Source: Sphingomonas folli
GTDB taxonomy: Bacteria; Pseudomonadota; Alphaproteobacteria; Sphingomonadales; Sphingomonadaceae
Assembly (NCBI RefSeq): GCF_019429525.1
Contig: NZ_JAHXZL010000001.1
Location: forward strand, 248,001-312,000
Direction: 5' to 3'
Length of the DNA stretch: 64,000 nucleotides
The notes under the pieces are model-generated. The model had not been told where the DNA came from, made no database searches, and worked only from the letters and a program-made list of their open reading frames with translations. Position numbers and translations under genes: made by a program. Positions 56,128-63,756 of the stretch are shown here, piece by piece (within the stretch, counting starts at the first letter, position 1; every line of letters starts with the position of its first letter).

Positions 56128-59100
56128 TGGCCGAGGACACGCTCCCGACCGCCGCCGACACCGTCGTCCGCCGCCCGCTGTGGCAGCGCGTGCTGAAGTG
56201 GGTCGGCATCGCGCTCGCCGCGCTGGTGCTGCTCGTCGTCGCCATCGTGCTCGGGATCAACACCGATCCCGGCCGCCGCTTCGTCGCCGACAAGATCGGT
56301 GGCTACACCACCGCCTCGGGGCTGAACATCAAGGTCGGGCGTATCGACGGCTCGCTCTACGGCCAGCTGCGCCTCAGCGACGTGCGCGTCAGCGATCCCA
56401 AGGGCGTGTTCCTGACCTCGCCGCGGCTCGACCTCGACTGGCGCCCGTTCGCGTTCGTCAACAACCATGTCGACGTGCGCAGCGTGGCGGCCGATCTCAT
56501 CACGCTGCGGCGCAACCCCGAGCTGAAGCCGACGCCGACCACCCCCGAGGACGAGAACGCGCCGCTGCTGCCCGACCTCGACATCGACATCGACCGGCTC
56601 CACGTCGGCCGCTTCGTGATGGAGCCGCCGGTCGCGGGCGCGCGCCACGTCGCGCGCTTCGACGGCCAGGCGCATATCGCCGACCGTCGCGCGCAGCTGG
56701 TGGTCGACGCCGCGACGCTGCGCGCGCCCGGCGTCGCCGGCGGCGACGTCGCGCGCGTGCGGCTCGACGCGGTGCCCGACGACGACAAGCTCGACCTCGA
56801 CGTGAAGCTCACCGCCCCCGCCAACGGCGCGGTGGCGCAGCTCGCCGGGCTGAAGGCGCCGCTCACCGCCACGATCGGTGGTCGCGGCAGCTGGGCGTCG
56901 TGGCAGGGCCGGATGCTCGCGAACCTGGGGGGCGGCGAGCTCGCCAACCTGGCGATCACCGCGCGCGACGGCCATATCGAGGTCCGGGGACCGACGCGGC
57001 CCGGCCTCTACATCGAGGGTCCGGTGGAGCGGCTGACCGCGCCCGCGCTCGACGTCGCCGCCGACGTCACGCTCGCCGAGCGCCGCGCGGACACGCGGAT
57101 CAGGCTCAGCTCGCGCGCGCTCGCGGTCGACGCGGGCGGGGTGATCGACCTCGCCAACAGCCGTTTCGGCAATTTCGCGGTCGATGCCAAGCTGCTGACG
57201 CCGGGTGCGATCATGCCGGGCGTGAGCGGGCGCGACGTGCTCGCGCGCGTGGTACTCAACGGTGCCTTCGCGACCCCGACGGTCGACTATAAGATCCGCG
57301 CCGCCGCGCTCGGCTTCCAGCAGACCTCGGTGCAGGACCTGTACGCCGAGGGTCTGGCGCGGGTGAACAGCGATCGCATCCTGGTGCCCGTCCACGCGCG
57401 CGCGCGCCGCATCGCCGGGCTCAACGCCGCGCTCGGCGGGCTCACCACCAACGCGCGGATCGACGGCGATATCGCGGTCGCCATGCCCAACATCCTGTCC
57501 GATAACCTGCGCATCCGCTCGGACACGATCGATGCCACCGCGATCATCGCCGCGAACATGGAGACGGGGCGCTACACCGGCGGCTTGCAGGGGCGCGTGA
57601 ACGATTTCCGCGTCGACAGCGTCGGCATCATCAACGTCCAGACCGACGCCAAGCTCGTCCCCGGCCCGAATGGCGGGTTCGGCATCACCGGCCGCGTCGC
57701 GCTCCAGACCAAGCAGTTGTTCAACGAGGGGGTGCGCACCTTCCTCGGCGGCAACGCGGTGATGAGCACGCGCTTCGGCTACTCGCCGACCGGCGTGGTG
57801 ACGTTCCAGAGCCTGTCGCTCAACGCGCCGCAGTTCCGCGTGACGCGCGGGCAGGGGCGTTTCGACCCCGCCAACGGCGCGCTGCTGGTCGACGCCGACG
57901 CTTACTCGACCCAGTACGGCCCGCTCTACGCGCGCGTGACCGGCTCCTCGACCGCGCCGGTGGTGCGGTTGCGCGCGCCCCGGCCGGGCGTGGGGATCGG
58001 CCTTGCCAACCTCGACGCGCGCGTGGTCGGGCGCGGCGGCGCCTATCAGGTCAACGCCAGCGGCGGGACCAATTACGGCGCCTTCACCGCGGACGTGCTG
58101 GTCACGCCGGGCACTCAGCTCGCGGTCGACATACGCCGCGTGCTGTTCGCCGGCATCGACTTCGCCGGCCGCGTCGTCCAGACGGCGGCCGGGCCGTTCG
58201 CCGGGCAGGTGCGCTTCGCGGGCAACGGGCTCAACGGCGATGTCGCGCTCGGCGCACAGGGCAAATATCAGCGCGCCAGCGTGAACGCGCGCGCCGCGGG
58301 CGCGACGATCCCGGGCCTGGCGGGCTTCAGCATCGGTCGCGCGATCGTCACCGCCGACGCGGTGCTCTACGACAAGCCGCAGATCGTCGCCGACGCGCAG
58401 GTCGCCAACCTGCGCTACGGCGCGACGCTGCTGCAGACCGGCCGCGTGAAGGTGGACTATCGGAACGGCGCGGGCACGGCGCAGGCGCTGTTCAACGGCT
58501 CCAACGGCGTGCCCTTCCGGCTCGCGGTCAATTCCAAGCTGTCGCCGAGCCTCTATCTCGTCGCGCTGAGCGGCGCGGCGAACAACGTCGGCTTCCGCAC
58601 TGCCCAGCCGGCGCGGATCATCCCCGCGGGCGGCGGCTACCGGCTCGAGCCGGCGCGGCTCGACTTCGACAAGGGTTCGGTGCGGCTCGCCGGCCGCTTC
58701 GGCGGCGGCGCGACCCAGGCGCAGATGCGGCTCGACCGGCTCGACCTGTCGCTGATCAGCGCGCTCGTGCCCAACCTCGGGGTCAACGGCCAGGCGACCG
58801 GCAGCCTCGACTATGTCCAGGACAAGGGCGAGGCGTTCCCCCGCGCCGACGCCCGGCTCAACGTCACCAACTTCACGCGGTCGAGCCTGGTCGCGGTGTC
58901 CGAGCCGGTCGACATCGTCTTCCAGGGCCGTCTGTCGAGCGCGGCGGGCGAGGGACGCGCGCTGATCAAGCGCGCCGGCACGCCGGTCGGGCGGATGGTG
59001 GCGACGCTCACCCCCTCGGGCAGCGGCAGCTGGACCACCCGGCTGATGCAGGGGCCGCTCGGCGGCGGGATCCGCTACAACGGGCCGTCGGGCGTGCTGT

Positions 59101-60374
59101 TCAGCTTCGCCGGGCTGGCGCAGCAGCAGCTCAGCGGACCGATCGCGATCGCGGCGGATCTCGGCGGCACCGTCTCGGCGCCGCGCGTGATCGGTCTGAT
59201 CCGCGCCGACAATCTCACCTATGACAACGAGACCTATGGCACGCGTCTGACCAACATGAAGATCGCCGCGCGCTTCAACAACGACCGGCTCGAGCTGCAG
59301 CAGCTGCAGGCGCGCGCCGGGCAGGGGACGGTACAGGCGCAGGGCAATGTCGGGCTCGCCGCGGCGCAGGGCTTCCCGCTCGACGTCCGCGTGGCGATGC
59401 GCAACGCCCAGCTGGCGCGGTCCGACGCGCTCGGCGCCACCGCCAGCGGCGACATCCGTATCCAGAACAGCGCGAGCGGCGGGCTGATCAGCGGGCAGAT
59501 CAACGTGCCCAACGCGCGCTACGAGATCATCCGCCAGGGCGCCGCCGAGGTGCCCGAGCTCACCGGCGTGCGCAAGAAGAGCGAGGTGCTCGCGCAACAG
59601 GCCGCAGTGGCGGCGGCCAAGGCGGCGGGGCAGCCGCCCGCGCCCGCGTCGCCGCCGGGACTGTTCAAGCTCGACCTGCGGGTCCGCGCCGACAACCAGC
59701 TCTACGTCTCGGGCATGGGGCTGGAGAGCGAGTGGCAGATGGACATGCGCATCGGCGGCACCTCGGCGGCGCCGATGATCAGCGGCGGGCTTGACCTGGT
59801 CCGCGGCACCTATTCCTTCGCGGGCAAGCGCTTCGAGGTGGAGCGCGGGCAGGTACGCTTCCGCGGCGGCGCGCTGACCGACCCGGACATCAACATCCTG
59901 GCCACGACCACCAACGACAATGTGACCTTCAACATAGCGATCACCGGTACCGGCCAGCGCCCGCAGATCGCCTTCACCTCGACGCCCTCGCTGCCGCAGG
60001 ACGAGGTGCTGAGCCGCCTGCTCTTCGGCACCAACCCGGAGAATCTGTCGGCGACCGAGGCGATCCAGCTGGCCAGCGCGCTCAACTCGCTGCGCGGCTC
60101 GGGCGGCGGGCTGAACCCGCTCGGCAAGCTGCGCTCGGCGACCGGTTTCGACCGGCTTCGTATCCTCGGCGCGGACGAGGCGAGCGGGCGCGGCTCGGCG
60201 CTGGCGGCGGGCAAGTACCTGACCGACGACATCTACGTCGAGATCGTCACCGACGCGCGGGGCTTCACCGCGACGCAGCTGACGATCGCGCTGACGAAGG
60301 CCATCAGCGTGCTGTCGCAGGCGGGATCGTTCGGCGGGTCGAACGTGCAGCTCCGCTACTCGCGCGACTTCTAG
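56127..60374 (+). CDS. tamB: Translocation and assembly module subunit TamB (AsmA/DUF490 family)
   Basis: 1415 aa; ATG 56127 shares a base with the tamA stop. One N-terminal TM (VLKWVGIALAALVLLVVAIVLGI, residues ~20-42), then a very long beta-taco body typical of lipid-transfer proteins that bridges the periplasm. The conserved DUF490 C-terminus is present: LFGTNPENLSATEAIQLASALNSLRG...GSALAAGKYLTDDIYVEIVTDARGFTATQLTIALTKAISVLSQAGSFGGSNVQLRYSRDF. Forms the TAM complex with TamA; involved in anterograde phospholipid transport and OMP assembly. Confidence 0.96.
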   Translation: MAEDTLPTAADTVVRRPLWQRVLKWVGIALAALVLLVVAIVLGINTDPGRRFVADKIGGYTTASGLNIKVGRIDGSLYGQLRLSDVRVSDPKGVFLTSPRLDLDWRPFAFVNNHVDVRSVAADLITLRRNPELKPTPTTPEDENAPLLPDLDIDIDRLHVGRFVMEPPVAGARHVARFDGQAHIADRRAQLVVDAATLRAPGVAGGDVARVRLDAVPDDDKLDLDVKLTAPANGAVAQLAGLKAPLTATIGGRGSWASWQGRMLANLGGGELANLAITARDGHIEVRGPTRPGLYIEGPVERLTAPALDVAADVTLAERRADTRIRLSSRALAVDAGGVIDLANSRFGNFAVDAKLLTPGAIMPGVSGRDVLARVVLNGAFATPTVDYKIRAAALGFQQTSVQDLYAEGLARVNSDRILVPVHARARRIAGLNAALGGLTTNARIDGDIAVAMPNILSDNLRIRSDTIDATAIIAANMETGRYTGGLQGRVNDFRVDSVGIINVQTDAKLVPGPNGGFGITGRVALQTKQLFNEGVRTFLGGNAVMSTRFGYSPTGVVTFQSLSLNAPQFRVTRGQGRFDPANGALLVDADAYSTQYGPLYARVTGSSTAPVVRLRAPRPGVGIGLANLDARVVGRGGAYQVNASGGTNYGAFTADVLVTPGTQLAVDIRRVLFAGIDFAGRVVQTAAGPFAGQVRFAGNGLNGDVALGAQGKYQRASVNARAAGATIPGLAGFSIGRAIVTADAVLYDKPQIVADAQVANLRYGATLLQTGRVKVDYRNGAGTAQALFNGSNGVPFRLAVNSKLSPSLYLVALSGAANNVGFRTAQPARIIPAGGGYRLEPARLDFDKGSVRLAGRFGGGATQAQMRLDRLDLSLISALVPNLGVNGQATGSLDYVQDKGEAFPRADARLNVTNFTRSSLVAVSEPVDIVFQGRLSSAAGEGRALIKRAGTPVGRMVATLTPSGSGSWTTRLMQGPLGGGIRYNGPSGVLFSFAGLAQQQLSGPIAIAADLGGTVSAPRVIGLIRADNLTYDNETYGTRLTNMKIAARFNNDRLELQQLQARAGQGTVQAQGNVGLAAAQGFPLDVRVAMRNAQLARSDALGATASGDIRIQNSASGGLISGQINVPNARYEIIRQGAAEVPELTGVRKKSEVLAQQAAVAAAKAAGQPPAPASPPGLFKLDLRVRADNQLYVSGMGLESEWQMDMRIGGTSAAPMISGGLDLVRGTYSFAGKRFEVERGQVRFRGGALTDPDINILATTTNDNVTFNIAITGTGQRPQIAFTSTPSLPQDEVLSRLLFGTNPENLSATEAIQLASALNSLRGSGGGLNPLGKLRSATGFDRLRILGADEASGRGSALAAGKYLTDDIYVEIVTDARGFTATQLTIALTKAISVLSQAGSFGGSNVQLRYSRDF

Positions 60375-60384
60375 TCGCGCGGGG

Positions 60385-60409
60385 CCGGCGCGCGCCCGCC
60401 GCGCGCCGG
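60385..60409 (+). terminator. 10-bp GC hairpin after tamB
   Basis: CCGGCGCGCG (60385-60394) pairs perfectly with CGCGCGCCGG (60400-60409) across a 5-nt loop, 11 bp after the tamB stop. Very stable, but no U-run follows, so it may be a terminator acting with Rho or an mRNA stabiliser. Confidence 0.4.
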
Positions 60410-60485
60410 TGGTCGGCGGGGGGCGCCTCCTCGCTGGCGCGAGCGCATCCACACGCTATCTCTGTCCGATCACGGGAGGGGCGCG

Positions 60486-61991
60486 GTGGAGCGGTTCGAC
60501 GTCATCATCATCGGCGCGGGCCTGTCGGGGATCGGCGCGGGGTGCCAGCTGCGGCGGCGCTGTCCCGACCGGCGCGTCCTGCTCCTCGAGGCGCGGCACG
60601 CGATCGGCGGCACCTGGGACCTGTTCCGCTATCCCGGGATCCGATCCGACTCGGACATGCATACGCTTGGCTATGCCTTCCGTCCGTGGCGCGCGGGCGA
60701 GGCGATCGCGGACGGCGCCGCGATCCGCGCCTACATCGACGAGACCGCGCGCGAGGAGGGTGTCACCGAGCTCATCCGCTTCGGCCACCGCGTCATCGCG
60801 GCCGACTGGTCGAGCGCGGGGGCGCGATGGACGCTGACGGTCGAGCGCGAGGACGCGTCGCGGCTCACGCTCGCGTGCGACTGGCTCCACGCCTGCACCG
60901 GCTATTACGCCTATGACCGCGCGCATCGGCCCAGCTTCGTCGACGAGGCGGCGTTCGCTGGGACGATCGTGCACCCGCAGTTCTGGCCCGATCGGCTCGA
61001 CCATGCCGGGCGGCGCGTCGCGGTGATCGGCAGCGGCGCCACCGCGGTGACGCTGGTGCCCGCGCTGGCGCGCACCGCCGCGCACGTGACGATGGTGCAG
61101 CGCTCGCCGAGCTACGTCGTCTCCCGTCCCGCGCGCGACCCGATCGCCGACCGCCTGCGCGCGATCCTGCCCGAGCGCGCCGCTTATGCCGCCACTCGCT
61201 GGAAGAATGTGCTGCTCGGACAGGTCTTCTACCGGCTGGCGCGGGGGCGCCCGCGCGGCGTGGCGCGGCGGCTGATCGCGCTGGTGCGCCGCGAGCTCGG
61301 CGCCCACTATGACGTCGCGCGGCACTTCACCCCGCGCTACGATCCCTGGGACCAGCGCTTGTGCCTCGTTCCCGACGGCGACCTCTTCGCCGCGCTGCGC
61401 GAGGGGCGCGCCAGCGTCGCGACCGGCACGATCGAGCGCTTCACCCGCGACGGCCTGCTGCTCGCCGACGGCACGCAGGTCGAGGCCGACCTCATCGTGA
61501 CCGCCACCGGGCTCGAAATTCTGCTACTCGGCGGCGTCACTTTGTCCCGGGACGGGACGATCGTCGATCCGGCGGCGTCGCTCCAGTACAAGGGGATGAT
61601 GCTGTCAGACGTGCCGAACCTCAGCTTCGCCTTCGGCTATACCAACGCGTCGTGGACGCTGAAGGCGGATCTCGTCGCGGCCTATCTGTGCCGGGTGCTC
61701 CGCGCGATGCGGCGACGCGGTGCGTCGAGCGCGACGCCGCGGGTTCGACCCGGCAGCGTGACCGAGGTGCCGTTCGCGGATCTGAGCTCGGGTTATATCC
61801 GCCGCGCGCTGGCGTCGCTGCCGCGTCAGGGGCATCGCCGCCCGTGGCGGCTGCGTCAGAATTATCTACTCGACCTGCTCGCGCTGCGGTTCGGCTCGGT
61901 CGCCGAGGAGATCGAGTTCACCGCGGGCGTGACCGGACCGCGGGACGGAAACAAACTTGAAGAAAATACTTGGGCCCGACAGCGGCGATGA
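60486..61991 (+). CDS. Flavin-containing (Baeyer-Villiger-type) monooxygenase
   Basis: 501 aa, GTG start 60486. First Rossmann motif DVIIIGAGLSGIGAGCQLRRR (GxGxxG, FAD), then the segment beginning GTWDLFRYPGIRSDSDMHTLGYAF. The BVMO fingerprint FAGTIVHPQFWP (FxGxxxHxxxWP, about residue 155) is followed by a second GxGxxA motif RRVAVIGSGATAVTLVPALA (NADPH), and VTATGLEILLLGG further on. Inserts oxygen into ketones or oxidises heteroatoms; substrate unknown. Ends convergent with the small-peptide cluster. Confidence 0.92.
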   Translation: MERFDVIIIGAGLSGIGAGCQLRRRCPDRRVLLLEARHAIGGTWDLFRYPGIRSDSDMHTLGYAFRPWRAGEAIADGAAIRAYIDETAREEGVTELIRFGHRVIAADWSSAGARWTLTVEREDASRLTLACDWLHACTGYYAYDRAHRPSFVDEAAFAGTIVHPQFWPDRLDHAGRRVAVIGSGATAVTLVPALARTAAHVTMVQRSPSYVVSRPARDPIADRLRAILPERAAYAATRWKNVLLGQVFYRLARGRPRGVARRLIALVRRELGAHYDVARHFTPRYDPWDQRLCLVPDGDLFAALREGRASVATGTIERFTRDGLLLADGTQVEADLIVTATGLEILLLGGVTLSRDGTIVDPAASLQYKGMMLSDVPNLSFAFGYTNASWTLKADLVAAYLCRVLRAMRRRGASSATPRVRPGSVTEVPFADLSSGYIRRALASLPRQGHRRPWRLRQNYLLDLLALRFGSVAEEIEFTAGVTGPRDGNKLEENTWARQRR

Positions 61992-62023
61992 CAGTCACGC
62001 CGCGTGCCGGGCCCTCGACCTGC

Positions 62024-62083
62024 TTACCAGGGCCTGATGGTGGTGCCGACGAAGCCGACCAAGGCGAGAACGAAAGCGAGCAT
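62024..62083 (-). CDS. 19-aa hydrophobic peptide, copy 1 (last in the tandem cluster)
   Basis: ATG at 62083 (minus), TAA at 62024. Product MLAFVLALVGFVGTTIRPW, identical in sequence to copy 3. Residues 2-13 are a hydrophobic helix, then TT, and a fixed RPW end. Shine-Dalgarno GGAG, 7 nt from the ATG in spacer TCGGAGACCATCG. Silent differences from copy 3 (GCC/GCG Ala7, TTG/CTG Leu8, AGG/CGT Arg17) show selection on the peptide. Unnamed; no match to a family I know. Confidence 0.8.
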   Translation of the reverse strand: MLAFVLALVGFVGTTIRPW

Positions 62084-62096
62084 CGATGGTCTCCGA

Positions 62097-62156
62097 TTAC
62101 CAGGGACGGATCGTGGTGCCGACAAGGCCGACCAGTGCGAGAATGAAAGTGAGCAT
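62097..62156 (-). CDS. 19-aa hydrophobic peptide, copy 2
   Basis: ATG at 62156, TAA at 62097. Product MLTFILALVGLVGTTIRPW: three conservative changes from copies 1 and 3 (A3T, V5I, F11L) plus silent Ala7 (GCA) and Thr15 (ACG). It has the best Shine-Dalgarno of the set, AGGAGG with 6 nt spacing (TAGGAGGCACGTG before the ATG). 13 bp separate it from copy 3. The change at codon 11 keeps a hydrophobic residue. Confidence 0.82.
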   Translation of the reverse strand: MLTFILALVGLVGTTIRPW

Positions 62157-62169
62157 CACGTGCCTCCTA

Positions 62170-62229
62170 TTACCAGGGACGGATGGTGGTGCCGACGAAG
62201 CCGACCAGCGCGAGAACGAAAGCGAGCAT
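62170..62229 (-). CDS. 19-aa hydrophobic peptide, copy 3
   Basis: ATG at 62229, TAA at 62170. Product MLAFVLALVGFVGTTIRPW. GGGAG lies 7 nt before the start in the 14-bp spacer TCGGGAGTAGATCG. Codons differ from copies 1 and 4 at several silent sites. One membrane-spanning helix of about 14 residues, too short for a full TM unless it tilts or oligomerises; net charge about +1 from Arg17. Confidence 0.82.
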   Translation of the reverse strand: MLAFVLALVGFVGTTIRPW

Positions 62230-62243
62230 CGATCTACTCCCGA

Positions 62244-62303
62244 TTACCAGGGGCGAATGGTGGTGCCGACGAAACCGATCAGCGCGAGAACGAATGCGAA
62301 CAT
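62244..62303 (-). CDS. 19-aa hydrophobic peptide, copy 4 (first in the cluster, promoter-proximal)
   Basis: ATG at 62303, TAA at 62244. Product MFAFVLALIGFVGTTIRPW: L2F and V9I, with silent GCA Ala3, GGT Gly10, ATT Ile16 and CGC Arg17. Upstream AATAGGGAGAAGACCC gives the Shine-Dalgarno (AGGGAG). It is the first gene after the shared regulatory region at 62341-62400, so all four can be read from one leftward promoter. Confidence 0.82.
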   Translation of the reverse strand: MFAFVLALIGFVGTTIRPW

Positions 62304-62340
62304 GGGTCTTCTCCCTATTTCTTGCTCAACCCCCCCGAAG

Positions 62341-62359
62341 GGTAACGCGCAGGTAACGC
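62341..62359. promoter_or_regulatory. Direct repeat GGTAACGC x2
   Basis: GGTAACGC at 62341-62348 and again at 62352-62359, 11 bp apart, in the leader between the CtrA-type box and peptide copy 4. A candidate site for a regulator that reads one face of the helix. Confidence 0.35.
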
Positions 62360-62382
62360 TTTTTTCACCACATCTCAACGAC

Positions 62383-62399
62383 GTTAACCAGCGGTTAAC
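62383..62399. promoter_or_regulatory. CtrA-type box, perfect palindrome
   Basis: GTTAACCAGCGGTTAAC contains TTAA-N7-TTAAC (62384-62399), the alphaproteobacterial CtrA consensus, and is a palindrome with a 3-bp centre, so it reads identically for both strands. It lies 59 bp upstream of the EAL gene start and 80 bp upstream of peptide copy 4, in the shared divergent promoter region. On the plus strand a TAAGCT (-10-like) lies 17 bp after the second TTAAC. Confidence 0.6.
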
Positions 62400-62457
62400 C
62401 CAAAGTGGGACGTACTTAAGCTATTCATTAAGCTAGCGGGCCTAGGGTGGCACCGGA

Positions 62458-63756
62458 ATGGACATGCCTCGCCTCCCAATGCCGCCCGGGCCGGCCGATC
62501 ACGCCTCGGGTGCCGATCCGGCGGCGACCGGGCCCGACCGCCGCGCCGAACTGCTCGCGCAGGTGCGCGATTTCGCGGCGGTACGGCGCGCGATCGGCGC
62601 CGCCGCCGCGGCCGACTTGACGCGAGCCGCGGCGGAGCGGCTCGCCGGCGCGCTCCCGCTGGCGCGGGTCGTCGCGGTAGGGCAGGATGTGATACGGGTG
62701 AGCTGCGGTGGCGCGCCCGACAAGGTGGAGCATGTTTCGGCGGCAGTGCGGTCCTTCTTCGATCCGGCGCACGAGCGGTGCGACGAGGCCGCGCGTCACG
62801 GCTGGGCGGTGGGCGGCGCGATCGCGGCGCCCGAGGTCGACGACGTGACGCTCGCCGAGACCAGCGAGGCCGCGTTGGCGCAGGCGATCGCGGTGCCGGA
62901 CGTCGCGCCGGTCGCCGCCGCGCTGGTGGCCGAGGCCGACCTGGCGAGCGAGCTCGACCGCGCGCTCGCCGAGGACGAGATGGAGCTCTTCTATCAGCCC
63001 AAGCTCCACGTCCGACAGCAGGTGATCAAGAGCGCCGAGGCGCTGATCCGCTGGCGCCACCCGACGCGCGGGCTGATCCCGCCGGCGGACTTCATCCCGC
63101 TCGCCGAGGAGCGCCGCCGCGTCGGTCCGCTGACGCTGTGGACGGTCCGCCGCGCGATCCAGGACCAGCGCCGGCTGCGCCGGCTCGGCCATGACGTGCG
63201 CATCTTCATCAACATCTCGGGCCAGGTGCTGGCCGACGCCGCCTTCGCCGAGGCGGTGTGCCACTATGTCGCCGCCGCCCCCGACGCGCGGTTGGGTTTC
63301 GAGATCACCGAGACCGCGGTGATCCGCGACCCCGAGGGTGCGATCGCCAACCTGCAGCGGTTCGACTCGATCGGCATCACCGTCTCGATCGACGATTACG
63401 GCGCGGGCCTGTCGAGCCTGGCCTATCTCAAGCAGCTGCCCGCGCGCGAGCTGAAGATCGACAAACTGTTCATCACCGGCATCACCAGCTCGCATCGCGA
63501 CCCACTGATCGTCCGCTCCACCATCGACCTCGCCCACGCGCTCGACATGGAGGTGGTCGCGGAGGGCGTCGAGACCCACGCCGCGCTGGCGCTGCTCTCG
63601 GTGATGGGATGCGATATGGTGCAGGGCTATGTGCTCAGCCGCCCGGTCGAACTGGAGACACTCGCCGGTTTCCTCGCGGAGGAGCGCCATCATCGCGCGT
63701 CGGCCGACACGCGCGCGTCGTTCACGCGATTGAGCGCCACGTGGAAGCGCGCCTGA
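62458..63756 (+). CDS. EAL-domain c-di-GMP phosphodiesterase with degenerate GGDEF-like N-terminus
   Basis: 432 aa from ATG 62458 (ATG 62464 possible). Residues 30-165 look like a worn GGDEF/sensor domain without an active site. Residues 170-420 are an EAL domain with the full catalytic set: AEALIRWRHP (EAL, Glu194), NISGQVL (Asn), EITETAV (Glu), IDDYGAGLSSL (two Asp), ELKIDKLFI (Lys), VAEGVE (Glu) and VQGYVLSRP (Gln). Expected to hydrolyse c-di-GMP to pGpG, favouring motility over biofilm. The CtrA-type box upstream ties it to cell-cycle/motility control. Confidence 0.93.
   Translation: MDMPRLPMPPGPADHASGADPAATGPDRRAELLAQVRDFAAVRRAIGAAAAADLTRAAAERLAGALPLARVVAVGQDVIRVSCGGAPDKVEHVSAAVRSFFDPAHERCDEAARHGWAVGGAIAAPEVDDVTLAETSEAALAQAIAVPDVAPVAAALVAEADLASELDRALAEDEMELFYQPKLHVRQQVIKSAEALIRWRHPTRGLIPPADFIPLAEERRRVGPLTLWTVRRAIQDQRRLRRLGHDVRIFINISGQVLADAAFAEAVCHYVAAAPDARLGFEITETAVIRDPEGAIANLQRFDSIGITVSIDDYGAGLSSLAYLKQLPARELKIDKLFITGITSSHRDPLIVRSTIDLAHALDMEVVAEGVETHAALALLSVMGCDMVQGYVLSRPVELETLAGFLAEERHHRASADTRASFTRLSATWKRA

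Larger units (their letters stand above)
62024..62303 (-). repeat. Four-copy tandem repeat, 73-74 bp unit
   Basis: Units begin at 62024, 62097, 62170 and 62244, giving periods of 73, 73 and 74 bp. Each unit is a 60-bp peptide gene plus a 13-14-bp spacer with a Shine-Dalgarno sequence. Coding parts are much more alike than spacers, which differ in sequence except for the GGAG core. The plus-strand reading frames over this region are by-products of the repeat (73 is not a multiple of three). Confidence 0.85.

Noticed and set aside
56022..60452. 1476-codon minus-strand open frame opposite tamB
   Set aside because: The plus strand encodes a recognisable TamB with conserved C-terminus; the antisense frame has Arg/Ala/His/Asp-rich shadow composition.
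62024..62303. CRISPR array
   Set aside because: The unit is 73-74 bp, the repeated part is coding with silent drift, and the spacers are 13-14 bp with a Shine-Dalgarno core; no cas genes are nearby.
62260..62303. Ibs/Sib-type toxin homologue
   Set aside because: Similar in length and hydrophobicity only; the residue pattern (VGFVGTTIRPW) does not match Ibs peptides. Kept as an analogy, not as an annotation.
62414..62433. Second CtrA box in TTAAGCTATTCATTAAG
   Set aside because: The two TTAA halves are 8 nt apart, not 7, so it does not fit the consensus; it may be part of the -10 region.
62004..62436. Plus-strand open frames of 113 and 116 codons across the tandem repeats
   Set aside because: They run antisense through the four peptide units, their content is an artefact of the 73-bp period, and they lack a Shine-Dalgarno sequence; the minus-strand 20-codon units show peptide-level conservation instead.
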